Assembly: GCA_029834535.1 (NCBI GenBank)
Contig: JAQMWT010000074.1
Span: 124,001-188,000, forward strand
Direction: 5' to 3'
Origin: Chrysophaeum taylorii
Taxonomy: Eukaryota > Sar > Pelagophyceae > Pelagomonadales > Pelagomonadaceae
Length of the DNA stretch: 64,000 nucleotides
The notes below the pieces were generated by a model, which was not told where the DNA came from, searched no databases, and was given only the letters and a program-made list of their open reading frames with translations. The first letter of the stretch is position 1, and every line of letters begins with the position of its first letter. The translations under genes and the position numbers were made by a program. Positions 29,506 through 39,400 of the stretch are shown here, one piece after another.

Positions 29506-30372
29506 ATGATCGTCGGCATCGGACAGGATTACTGGAGCGTCAGCAATTACAGCGCTGTTTTTGGACTCCCGGATGTGGTCATGTCCTACACGAGTCTTCG
29601 CAATCTGAGCGGATTGTTCGAACCAATAAATTATGGAAGCGGCCGCGAATACGCCGGGGCGACATACGGTGACCTCGGAAAACCGCACACTATTCAACTC
29701 GGTCTGTGGCTGGTTGGAGACCTCGAGGCAGTCATAGCGGGTGCCCTCGACGCCCGCATCGAAGAGCTCGCGTCGTTTTGCCGCCAAACGCGAGTCTACC
29801 TCCGTATTGGGTACGAGTGCGACAATCCGGAAAATTCTTACGAGCCGGAGCTATTTAAAACTGCCTATCGCCGAATCGCCGAAAAAGTTGATGCGGAGAC
29901 CGTTTTCCATGCCTATGGCTTTGGTTTCGAGAGGTTTTGGCCGGGCGATGACGTTGTCGACTGGTGTGGCGTGTCGTTGTTCCGGCAACCATTCGATTCG
30001 TTCGGACCGGCACAGGCCGTGGCCGATTTTTGTAAGGGTAAGAATCTCATGATTGCCGAGAGCACGCCCTTTGGGATTGGGCTCACGGCCCCGCGCGCCT
30101 CCATCCTCAACACGTGGTTTTTGCCCGTCCTCGATTTCGTGGAAGCCTACGACGTCAAGCTCTGGTGCTACATCAACTGCGACTGGGACGCCCAGCCCAT
30201 GTGGCAGGGCCAGGGCTGGGGCGACACTCGAATCGAGACCGACCCCCGCCTTTCCGCCTTCTGGGCGAACCACGTCCTTCCCCACCCTTCTCTAAACCCG
30301 CGCTCCCACCTCTGGCTCTATTTTTTCGTTTTCATCCTCCTTTCCCTCGCCTGTTTTTCCTCTGCGCGCTAA
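29506..30372 (+). CDS. GH26-like glycoside hydrolase domain protein
   Basis: A 288-residue protein with the look of a beta/alpha-barrel hydrolase of the GH26 (endo-mannanase-like) group. Segment YLRIGYECDNPE contains Glu104, matching the acid/base strand, and LMIAESTPFG contains Glu185, matching the nucleophile strand. Between them, VDWCGVSLFRQ and, later, WCYINCDWD resemble conserved barrel strands. The last 20 residues (HLWLYFFVFILLSLACFSSA) are strongly hydrophobic, suggesting a GPI-anchor signal or a tail anchor. No N-terminal signal peptide is encoded from the ATG at 29506, and an in-frame stop lies about 40 bp upstream. A short upstream exon spliced at an AG near 29500 is therefore possible and would explain a C-terminal anchor without a leader. 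Substrate is unknown. Confidence 0.8.
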   Translation: MIVGIGQDYWSVSNYSAVFGLPDVVMSYTSLRNLSGLFEPINYGSGREYAGATYGDLGKPHTIQLGLWLVGDLEAVIAGALDARIEELASFCRQTRVYLRIGYECDNPENSYEPELFKTAYRRIAEKVDAETVFHAYGFGFERFWPGDDVVDWCGVSLFRQPFDSFGPAQAVADFCKGKNLMIAESTPFGIGLTAPRASILNTWFLPVLDFVEAYDVKLWCYINCDWDAQPMWQGQGWGDTRIETDPRLSAFWANHVLPHPSLNPRSHLWLYFFVFILLSLACFSSAR

Positions 30373-31175
30373 TAATTTCTTCTTCTATACGACAACAACA
30401 ACAACGTGGGCCTTCTCACTATACTAGAAGGTGTCGCGCTCGGGAGACCACTTACTCCTCCTCGAGGGCCTCCGTCGTGGACTGAATGAATATGCGGCGG
30501 ACCTCTTTTGGTGAGTGGGATCGACCAAGCCCGAGCGAGGGGGCCTGCCATCCTTCTTCTTCTTCTTCTAGACCGACCTCAGGAAGAAGACGGTTAAGCA
30601 AGCTGCCACGTACTGCGATGCCTCGTTCAGTCAGAGGAGTCAGGATCCCGTGGTTGAAGAAGACAGACAGACAGACAGACAGACGGACAGACGGACGGAC
30701 AGACGGACGGACGTCCTGGCGGTTCAAGCCCGCGGTCGTCTGCTGCTGCTGCTGGGCACATGAGCGTCGTGTGGCCCGGGATCATGTAGTAGCTGCGAGA
30801 CTAGCGGCGGGTTTTTGCTGTTAGGTCTCTCCTCGCTAACTCACCCCCGCCAATCATCTAAGCTGCTTTGATCAGCGCACATTTAAGTCCTTACTCCTAA
30901 ACCACTACCGTGCGTCAGCAAGAGCTGAAAAGAGGAGTTTGTTCATTGCCCGGGTCGAATTTCGACGCGGGCGCACGCTTTATTATACTCAGACCCGTTC
31001 CTAACCGGGGGCTTGTCCTTACTTTTGATTCGATTTTTTGGACGCAAAAATACGGAGTCATTCTTCAACCACAGACCCTTATTTTAGAGATATTCGGTAC
31101 GTGCGCCTCCGTGGTCGCCATTGGTACGGAGCGACTCCAATCTCGGGCCGACGCGGTCCCGGACTGATGACTGGG
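30373..31175. other. Intergenic with GACA/GACG microsatellite
   Basis: No gene is supported. Contains a GACA/GACG tetranucleotide array (30658-30712). The sequence around 30480-30570 is open on both strands but shows no domain. Confidence 0.5.
30658..30712. repeat. GACA/GACG microsatellite
   Basis: About thirteen tandem 4-bp units shifting from GACA to GACG. Confidence 0.9.
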
Positions 31176-32180
31176 GCGCGTGGATGTCCAGGACGTCGGA
31201 CTGATTAGGGTGACAATGAGGGCCGAAGACTTCGAGCTTGAGGGTCGACAAGAGCTCGAATACCTGGCCGCCGACAATGCGGATAACGGCCCCCCACTAG
31301 TCCGCGGTCGAGGCGTTGCGCGTCGCGCTCAGCCAGAGCCACGAGCGCAAGCCGCAGATCGCACGGAAGCTGCATCTACTGGCCGGCGTGACCGAAGCGC
31401 GCGACGTTGTCCTCGGTGAAGCCCGACGCGATCACCACGTCGAAGAGGACGATTCGCACCGCGAGACGCCGCGGGCGTCTCGAACGTCACTCTTAGGAGC
31501 GGATCGCGGTGACGCCAACAACAAACGCGCGCGACGCACACGAGCGACAACCACCTTTGTACGCGAACAACGACGCCCGGCGCGAGCGCAGCTGCGCCTG
31601 CGGCGCGAGGGGCGGCGAGCAACGCCCGCGCAGCGCGGGTATGGCACGAGCGGCGCCGGGCGCAACGGGACATCCGCAACGGATCGAGGACTGCTGGAGC
31701 GGCGCGAGCAGCGACGCGAAACGGCGGCTCGAGCGTGCAGCTGCGGTACGGGGCGCGACACGCGGCGCTCAACGCCCACGGCACGCGAAGAGCGGAAATG
31801 AAGTTCAATCGCAGTTCCGAAAGCGCTCTAGAACGGCGCTGCGGCGCCTTTCTGCTTACCGAGAGCGCCTTCTGAGTGCTTCTGTGCCGACCTCATCGAA
31901 GCCATCCTCTTCGGCGCCGTCGTCGTTGTCGTCGACCGGCTCGCACACCGTCGTACACCTTCGCCTCGTACCGATCAACGGGGGTGTACAGTAGTAGTAA
32001 CTAACTTTCGTACACAAAATCTTATATATCATATCCGTCTTTTTATTGGACGAGAGACGCTGTGCGGCGAAGCCGCTGGAGCTGCCCCAGCTCGGAGCTA
32101 GTCGCCAGTAGCCGGCGTCTCTGACGGCCAACAGCACCTCCTAGCACGGCCACCCCTTACTAGCGGTTCCGAGAGGCTTC
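31176..32180. other. GC-rich decayed frames
   Basis: Arg/Ala-rich frames are open on both strands between 31180 and 31990. None shows a domain, and the composition alone keeps frames open. Probably relics of mobile elements. Confidence 0.3.
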
Positions 32181-32182
32181 GA

Positions 32183-32815
32183 ATGGATATGAGCGACGTT
32201 ATCGACGGCGCCGAAGAGGCCGCTGCGGTTGAGGGTGCACTGGCTGGAACGGAGCCGGTCGGCATCGACTTGGACGTTAACGATCTCGTGTACCGCATCT
32301 GTCGTTTAGCCCCGAGGGGGCGCTGGTTGGCGCTCGACGATGACTTCTACGGCCCCCACTTCACGTAGGCCATCGGCGTCGACTTTGGCGTCGTACACCG
32401 CGTCTGCGAGAAGCACGACTGGCTTGAAGAGTTCTTCGTCCGATTCGCTGATGGCTCGAGGTTCTTCCACCGCCCGAGAAGCACGCTGGCGCGGGTTGTG
32501 AGCAGGGAGGAGGTCGACCAATACCTCTCCAGGGCTAGGATTTCGCTGACGCCGCAGCTGAGCAACGGGATCGCAAGCGCCTGCAATTTGCCATCGGGAA
32601 GGTCAGATGGCTGATCGTCGACCCAACTCGTTCGTCGGCGCAACTTATCTGTCCGGGTGACCAGATTCCACTTCGCAACTCCCAATACCGCACGGCTGCT
32701 CTGCGCAAAGGCTGGGCCGCCCTTGGGGGGCCGCCGAGGAGCGTCAGAACCATCGACGAGCTCATCAACGAGAATGCCAGCGGACTCTATGGCCGGCCGG
32801 CACCCGAATTTAGGA
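32183..32815 (+). pseudogene. Plus-strand ORF fossil, unknown family
   Basis: From ATG 32183 the frame reads an acidic peptide to a stop at 32366-32368. It then continues in the same frame as WLEEFFVRFADGSRFFHRP and REEVDQYLSRARISL (about 32425-32545), shifts near 32600, and resumes as RWLIVDPTRSSAQLICPGD and TIDELINENASGLYG (about 32605-32795). The text is strongly protein-like over about 600 bp but broken by one stop and one shift. Function unrecognised. Confidence 0.4.
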
Positions 32816-32884
32816 TGGCATGAGATCGAGGATGAGGTGCCCGAGCCCTTGGATCTTGACCAAACTAACAACCGGCTTCGACGA

Positions 32885-33055
32885 CGACGACGATGACGCC
32901 CCGTCTCCCGGGCCTATGCTCCACGAGCATAGCCGTGTCCTCCTCCTCGATCGAGGCGTTGATCTTTCGCCACTTCTCACGCCCCGTCTCCCAGGCCTAT
33001 GCTCCATGAGCGTAGCCATGTCCGCTTGTTCGATCGAGGCGTTGTTGATCTTTCG
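32885..33055. repeat. Tandem duplication of about 85 bp
   Basis: Two adjacent copies of CGCCCCGTCTCCCxGGCC, TATGCTCCA, GATCGAGGCGTTG and GATCTTTCGCC at about 32895-32975 and 32979-33056, with scattered differences. Confidence 0.8.
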
Positions 33056-33378
33056 CCAATTCTCCTTCCCGTAAGAAGGGAGCGCCTCCTGGAAGAGAGG
33101 AATGAAGAAGTGAAAGAGGTATGGGCGGTGCTGGATGATGCTCTCCGAAACATGCTTGCGATTGTGTAGCTTGGGCCAAACCAACGAGATGTTTTTTTTT
33201 TGAGCTTGCGAACTTCGTGCCAAAGCTGAACGCCGCCGTCGTGCTCGTTGTCTGCTGTGTCGTCGGATGCGACCAGTTCGCGGAGCCGCTCCGCCTCCTC
33301 CGCGTCGATTACGTCGTCCAGATCACCGTCGTCCATTACGGACGGCCCTGGAGATGCGAGCCGGCATGGCGCCGCCAT
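32960..33378 (-). pseudogene. Minus-strand ORF interrupted at a homopolymer
   Basis: The 5' part (33378 down to about 33200) starts with an acidic peptide (MDDGDLDDVIDAEEAERLRE), then VQLWHEVRKLKKK. At a run of ten T (33191-33200) the coding sense moves to another frame and continues as KLHNRKHVSESIIQHRPYLF and WRKINNASIEQADMATL down to about 33000. A one-base indel in the T run would join them. The 3' end falls in the 85-bp tandem duplication. No family recognised. Confidence 0.4.
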
Positions 33379-34379
33379 GTACCCCGTGACAGCACGTTGC
33401 GTCAGAAATATACCGCAGATACTGTAAGCAATATCAAGTTAGGGTTCTACTAGAGTATCAGGGTATCGTTCTCCCCGCTGATTGGTAAGTGTTGGCTCGC
33501 ATCGATCCAAAATAAGGGACCGTATCAAAAATAGTGGAGGGCTAACACAACCCCGGCCACTATTCTTTGATTCGGCCCCTTATTTTTTTTTTACATAAGC
33601 CAAAAATAATAAGCCTTAAGCCCCCGGGGTCTCAGTGTACGCCGCGGAGAAGACCGGGCATCGTGATCACTGGGCATGATGTTCGTTCGCGCTTTCGAAG
33701 AAAGAAAGAAAGAAAGAAAGATGCCAAATTCGGAGAACTTGGCCGGCCAGTCTCTTTGTTGCTGTACTCGCCGCCAAAGCTGCGTGCAGCCACATGCCCC
33801 AGTCGCTGGTTGATGCCTTCCATGATGAACTCGACCTCTCGGCGACTTTCGAAAATCGGCACTCTACATCTCAGTATTGTTGCGTTTGGAAGGGAGTACG
33901 CAACAACAGCGCGATGATATCATGCGGTGGTGCGGGCCAACGAAAGCAGGAGGATGCGCCGAGCCTCTAGCAGGATGGACCTCGGTTGTTTCGAGGAGGA
34001 GGAAAAGCCCGGCGCCGTTGCTCGGAAAGGCGCGGTCTCTTGGATTCAGGCGAGGGTGTGGCCACATAATTTTCCTGTGGGCGGCGAAGTGGATCTCGGC
34101 ACCAGCTCGTACCCGCTTCCCGCGGTCACTGCTGCTGACCGGGTTCGCCGCGGTTCTGGCTGTGGCTCGCAGTGGGACGGGGTATGGCCGGAGGGGGCAG
34201 ACGGAACGTCATCGATGATTTGGTTGACAGTCACGGTCTCCGCGTCGCGTGACGACAAGCCTGATGATCAATCACTCTCCGCCGACTCACCTTTCGGCGC
34301 CCCTCGTCTACAGACCCCCGTGATTCTGGACCGGCTCCTGTCGGCGGCCCGGCCTGGGAGAGAGGTTTACTTAGTTAGG
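33379..34379. other. Decayed frames, mostly minus strand
   Basis: Minus-strand pieces such as VEFIMEGINQRLGHVAARSF (about 33775-33835) and VTVNQIIDDVPSAPSGHTPS (about 34185-34245) are protein-like but in different frames. An AAGA tetranucleotide array lies at about 33699-33720. This may be the downstream part of the retrotransposon fossil that follows. Confidence 0.35.
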
Positions 34380-35910
34380 TAGTGGCTCGAAAGGTCTTTT
34401 GATCTTCACGTCCACGGCGTCGAGGGCATCGTACATTGACTCAACCTAGGGCCCTAGTGTCGGCGTCTAGGAGCACGGGGCCTTGCTACGTAGGCGACAG
34501 AATCGACCGCGACGGCGAGCGCGTTCTTCAAGGCGAGACCAAGTTATGCTCGTATGGGCCCACGCGGATGGCCTCGATGAGTTGGTTGACCCTGTCTCGC
34601 TCAGCGAAGAAATCAACGGCATCCGCAGCGACTCGGCGCCGTAATTCGCTGGCGGTAACCCGTTCCGACGGTGGCGGCGGCGCTGGTGGCGGCGCGGCCT
34701 GTACAGATGTCTGCGGAGGTCGCCGGAGGTGCTAAACCGGCGACACAGTCCGAGAAGCGCGACTGGGTTGTCGCCTTTTGCTGCGGAGAGAATCTATCTC
34801 GTCGATCGAAAGCGTTGACGATCGAGTAGCACACCGTCGACGCTGCGCTTCAGATGATGTATGAAGGCTCGTGTGGCCACGCCCTGCACGACAGACTCGG
34901 TGTTACCCAGCATAAGGGCTTGCTCATCATCGGAGTCACCGCGGCGTCGTAGATGGTGGGTACCCTCGTTGAAGCTTCGTTGTCTGGAAGCAAAGGCAAC
35001 GCGACCGCTCTGGCGGATCAACTCTTTTAGTTGACTCATACCGTAGGTGTTTAAACCTGAGCCGATAGGTCGAACGTCAGGTGCTTGGTTAGCGTCAGCG
35101 GCGCGTCGTTTTACCAACGGAATGAGGGTTACCGTGGTGGTGATGAAATAATACCAGTCAGGAAGAGCTCCACGAACGAACAAGGTCTCAAAGGTCGTCG
35201 ATTTTGTCCATCGCCGAGCGTGCCTTGACGTTGCTCGGGAAGGGCTGGGCGAAAACGGAGAGGAATTCATTGCGGCACTGGTCGGGGCCCACACCAGCCT
35301 TCGGCCGGAGCGTGCGGTAAGTTTCACGCAGGGCGACCGAGAGTGTGGCGAGCCCTTGCGGGTGGTTGGGGAAAGTGTGAAGGTCCTCCTTGCGAGCAGG
35401 ATGTTTGGACACGAGTTGGCGCATGACGTCTGGGTGGCATGGGTCGGCGATGCCCAGGCTGGTGAGAATACGGCACGCCCGAGAGAGGTCGCCAGATTCA
35501 GCGAGTCGCAATGCACGAAGTGCATCCGCGTCATCGTCGGGGGCCGCCCGTGAGCGTACATGGGAGCGCACGCGAGTCACGTCTGTTTGTCTGTCTTTAA
35601 ATGTCGACTGCCTGTCCCTCGATTTAGGGTAAGGATTAGGTAGGCCCGCGAGCCAGGCAGGCAGTGATCCTCCAAGCCGTCTACGGCGACCTCGCAGACT
35701 ATTTCCACGACCCGCGGCGGCTCTTTTAGCCAGCGCGCCATTCTCACGCCCCGTCGAAACGATGTTGTCGATGCTGACAACGCGCGCATGAATGACCGCG
35801 GCCTTTTTTTCCCGGAGACGAGGCGTCGGAGTTCTTTTCGGCCGACTAGGTTGGGTCGGAAGCCGACGCCTCGCTCTTTGCAGTCGAGTTTTCAACTCCC
35901 TGACAACCAA
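34380..35910 (-). pseudogene. Non-LTR retrotransposon fossil, copy 2
   Basis: The minus-strand frame at 35188-35910 carries ALRALRLAESGDLSRACRIL and the pre-RT motif KAGVGPDQCRNEFLSVFA (about 35245-35300), equivalent to the motif near 7065-7125. After a shift, LPDWYYFITTTVTLIPLVKR and DVRPIG (about 35060-35170) match the start of LINE-type RT domains. Downstream the frame is broken repeatedly, and only short pieces such as ERDRVNQLIEAIRVGPYEHN (about 34545-34605) survive. A single copy of the 21-bp hairpin arm (35592-35611) lies inside. Confidence 0.6.
35592..35611 (+). repeat. Single copy of the 12168/12234 hairpin arm
   Basis: TGTCTTTAAATGTCGACTGC, identical over 20 bases to the arm at 12168-12187. 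No inverted partner is visible nearby. Confidence 0.85.
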
Positions 35911-36255
35911 CGGGATGCTGACTTTGATCGCGAGCTTAAAGTCTTCGCAACCTCGACCCGTCGCACGGCCACTGCAACGGCACCGGATACATGATTGATC
36001 GCGTCGTTGTCACCGAGGCTCCTCCAACCTGTATCCCTTAAGGCCCGCCTACGCCAAACGATCAACAAGAGCCAGGGCCAGACGCCCCGCGAGGTCCGCG
36101 TCCTCTTGCCCACAAGCCCGTCTTCTGTCACGTCCAGCTCTACGTGGCTCTCTGTCGATCGGCAACCCCGAGAATATGCTCTTCTGAGTCGACGACTCCA
36201 CCCTACCCCACACGTGCTTCTCAATACCGATAAGCCCCCTCCCGGCGTCTACGCG
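35911..36255. other. Intergenic, no gene seen
   Basis: Short overlapping frames only. Confidence 0.4.
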
Positions 36256-36259
36256 CGCA

Positions 36260-36578
36260 CTGTAGGTGAACTTACTGGGACCAGGTGAACTTACTGGGGC
36301 TAGAGATTGGGACTAGGCGAACTTAGTGACCAGGTGAACTTACTGAGACCAAGTGCGAGCTTACTGAGGGTTTTAGAGTAAACTCAAAGGGTAGCGGCTT
36401 GTGCGGATCGAAGCAGCTTCGATTGGCGGAGGCGACAGCGACGAGCTCGAAGGAGTGGTGTGAGCACGAGTGGGTTTACGCCGAACTTACTGGGGTTAGA
36501 GATTTGGACTAGGTGAACTTACTGGGGCCAGGTGAACTTACTGGGGTTAGAGATTGGGACTAGGTGAACTTACTGGCC
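36260..36578. repeat. Cluster of AGGTGAACTTACTGG motifs
   Basis: Five exact or near-exact copies (36264, 36283, 36332, 36511, 36530 and a sixth near 36562) plus degenerate ones, embedded in longer units containing GGGGTTAGAGATT and GGGACTAGG. The inverse of 13 bases (AGTAAGTTCACCT) occurs at 63841-63853. Such one-sided clusters resemble subterminal repeats of a DNA transposon, but no partner cluster was found inside the window. Confidence 0.8.
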
Positions 36579-36633
36579 CGCAGTTGTTTTGATATAATGA
36601 AGATTGAGCAGGTAAGGAGGGAAATAAATGTCA

Positions 36634-36679
36634 TGTTCCGGTACATGGTACCGGACGCATAGTCCGAGGTACCGGAACA
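36634..36679. repeat. Inverted repeat with nested palindrome
   Basis: TGTTCCGGTAC (36634-36644) is inverted at 36669-36679. The left arm also starts a nested palindrome, CCGGTAC-ATG-GTACCGG. It lies about 160 bp beyond the 3' end of the minus-strand secreted-protein gene. Confidence 0.7.
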
Positions 36680-36841
36680 ATCTAGCAACACGGTGCTCCT
36701 ACCCCACAAATAAAACCACACACACTTTTCACGCGCCACACCTCTTAGCAGCCGCAGTCTCGACCTTTGAGACAAGACAAGACAAGAGAAGACAAGACAA
36801 GACAAGACAAGACAAGGAGAAGAGAAGAAGAGATTCTCTCT

Positions 36842-38512
36842 TTAGGGGTCGCAGTTTCCGTTGTTGACGCAGTCCGCCATGGCGTCCTCGAAGTCGCGGA
36901 GTCTTGTGACGGTCGCGACGGGGTCGGCGCCGGCGTCGTCGTATTGAACGTCGACGGTGATCCAGTAGTCATCGTAGGGACAGTAGTGCCTCTGGTGCTT
37001 GTCGCAGATGTTGAGGTGGTCGGTAACGTGGGTGCGGTCGAAATCGAGAAGGGAGGGGATAATGGTGGTGTCGAGATGGATGTTCTCAAAGCCGGGGAAG
37101 TTGTTGTAGATGCAGGGGACTGGGTTGTAGGGATCGGCGGGGTCGGGGCACAGACGGAAGTCGTAGAATTTGGGGTGGTAGAAGTGGATTCCGCCCAAGT
37201 TAAGAAAGTCTTCGGCCGCTTCTGTGCCCGTGTCGTAGGAATACAAGCCGCCCGTAAAGTTTGCGTTGATGTCGGAGACCCACCGCGCTTTAGACATCTG
37301 TTCGTCCGAACATACGCCGAAGAAGTCGGGTTGACCGTCGAGAAGAATAGGAAACGTAGTTTTTTGCTCCCCGTTTCCCGTGTGGATTCCAGCAGAATGA
37401 GCAAAATAACAAGCTTGGTCGAGGCCGAAGAAGGGGTAATGTCCGTTGTTTTCGTATTCGTAGCACGGATCGTACGAGAAAAACGTGACGTAGGCTACGC
37501 CCGTGACCTGATCGAAAGCGTAGGAGGTGGGAGGCGTCGCCGCCATCACCACCTCCCCGGCGAGTGTGGCGATGTTGCATGCGGCCTCGGGGACGGATGA
37601 CCTGTAGCACTCCCATTCGGGGTTCAAGCCGGGCCAAGCCGTTTTTCCCGACACTAAGTCCGAGTTCGTCTCTCGAACCTCAAAGTCCGCACCAAAGCCA
37701 CTCTTTGTGAACCGCGACGGCGCGTCGTGCGAGGTCATGTTTACAGGAGTAGACGACGTCACCGAAAGCAAGGACAGAGGCCCCAGAAGATCGACGTAGC
37801 CCGAAAATTTGAGGCCGTCTCCGCAGCCTTCGAGCGAATTGTTCGAAGCGACGCAAAGATTAGGGTAATAATCCTCGACGACAGCCGAATAAAACCCCTG
37901 ACTCAAGTCGCGCGTGTTTCGCGTCGAGGCCGCGCCGACGACCAACCCGAACGGGAACAGATTCGCATCGCTGTGCGTCACCCAATAATCACCGTTATCG
38001 CGCCAGCCCTTGCCGATTTCGGAGGTCGAGTACGTCGCCGCGTAATCGTAAACAATCTCCCACATTTCCTTCCAAGATTGGGTGAAGGTTTGGGAGTCGA
38101 GCGAGTAGCTCAGCACTTGGTCGTCGGATTCGAAATCGATGACGCACTGGCTCGCGAGCAGCGTTTCTCGCATCCCGACGCACGCGTCGGCCCAAAACGA
38201 TTCGCCCTTGCCGTCCGCGCCCCCCGGGCCGCAATGCTGGTAGTCGATTTCGCCCCCAACACACCCCACGACACAGGTGTAGTTCATCGTCTTTCCGGCC
38301 TCGAGGCAATACAAATAAAAGTACTCGCCTTCAAGAATAGTCCCGGTGTTGAGAAAATACTTTCGTGAAGTAGTCGTCAGCCATGTGCCGCCGGCCTCGA
38401 CCTGGACGAGGGCGTTCACGCCAGCGTCCATCCTGCACGACCTCTCTGTGTGGTACCCGAACCCGCTGACGCTCTGGAACAGGAGGAAGATAATTGCCAT
38501 CACGATTTTCAT
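36842..38512 (-). CDS. Cys-rich secreted protein, unknown family
   Basis: The 556-residue protein starts at the ATG at 38510-38512 with a clear signal peptide (MKIVMAIIFLLFQSVSGFGY); an upstream extension of the frame lacks this property. The mature part has about 20 cysteines, including CRMD, YLYCLEAGKTMNYTCVVGC and, near the C-terminus, LNICDKHQRHYCPYDDYW and CVNNGNC. Several Asn-X-Ser/Thr sites are present. No transmembrane segment follows the leader, so it is probably extracellular or lysosomal and disulphide-stabilised. Aromatic-rich motifs (YSYDTGTEAAEDFLNLGGIH, HFYHPKFYDF) suggest an extracellular beta-rich fold, but no catalytic signature can be named. The frame is intact over 1.67 kb, which strongly supports a real gene. 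Confidence 0.85.
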   Translation of the reverse strand: MKIVMAIIFLLFQSVSGFGYHTERSCRMDAGVNALVQVEAGGTWLTTTSRKYFLNTGTILEGEYFYLYCLEAGKTMNYTCVVGCVGGEIDYQHCGPGGADGKGESFWADACVGMRETLLASQCVIDFESDDQVLSYSLDSQTFTQSWKEMWEIVYDYAATYSTSEIGKGWRDNGDYWVTHSDANLFPFGLVVGAASTRNTRDLSQGFYSAVVEDYYPNLCVASNNSLEGCGDGLKFSGYVDLLGPLSLLSVTSSTPVNMTSHDAPSRFTKSGFGADFEVRETNSDLVSGKTAWPGLNPEWECYRSSVPEAACNIATLAGEVVMAATPPTSYAFDQVTGVAYVTFFSYDPCYEYENNGHYPFFGLDQACYFAHSAGIHTGNGEQKTTFPILLDGQPDFFGVCSDEQMSKARWVSDINANFTGGLYSYDTGTEAAEDFLNLGGIHFYHPKFYDFRLCPDPADPYNPVPCIYNNFPGFENIHLDTTIIPSLLDFDRTHVTDHLNICDKHQRHYCPYDDYWITVDVQYDDAGADPVATVTRLRDFEDAMADCVNNGNCDP

Positions 38513-38593
38513 GTCGACGACACCTTTTCGTGTCCTGCTGGGAGAAGATACGACCGTTTTTATTGTGGCGAAATATCCTTCGCTTTCTTTCAA

Positions 38594-39400
38594 CCCGCGC
38601 GTTATCCCGGAGAAATTTTTCTTTTCCCCGTCATCATCAAAATTTTTTGGCCTTCCTTTAATAAATAACCACCCGACGATTTTTTTTAAAAGAAGAAGGA
38701 TATTATTATTACTTTCGTTACGGTTTTGGCAAACAGACGGGGATGGGATTTGATTTTATGATCATCCAGAAAAACCTCTGAGATGAGTGAATAATGAATC
38801 CAGCTACACCGCTGTCTGCCTTTTAAGAAAGAAAGAAAGAAATAATAATGCCATCATCTCCCACTACGACGGAATTGGATTTCCCCTCGCTCGCGCAGCT
38901 TTTGCCGCATCGAATTATAATACAACTCTGGTTGTGGTATAATCACTCGCCGACGAGATTTTTTCCGACAATTTTGACCAAGAATTTTCCGGAAAAAAAC
39001 ATCAAAAAGAATTCCACCATTTTTTTCCGGGAACAGGAGACGTTCGACCACCTCTGGCGCGGAATGAGTCAAATATGTGGCTGGCTGCCTCACCAATAGA
39101 GACTTACTTCATCGCAACGCCAGCAGCGTTTCGGTCGCAACGCTTGAGGCTTCGACGACTCTCACTTGTCGGTCGTCGTAATGGCTGTCGTCTCGTCGTC
39201 TCGTCGACTCGTCGACTCGTCGACGTTGGCACCATAGGGAGGGAGGGACAAGCGGCGAAGGAGGAGTGTCTCTTCAGATATCGCACGAGCACCCGCACCC
39301 TTAGTCGTTGTCGTCCACTTAGTTTTCGAGCCCTTGCTATCAGACACTGTAGTAGTAGTTGTCCCGCCGAATATCGAAGCTTGAAGTTGACGCCGAATCA
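38594..39400. other. Intergenic, AT-rich, no gene seen
   Basis: Contains the promoter side of the secreted-protein gene and an AAGA array at about 38827-38842. Short frames on both strands near 38850-39100 lack features. A GTCGA/GACTC simple repeat lies near 39190-39220. Confidence 0.5.
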
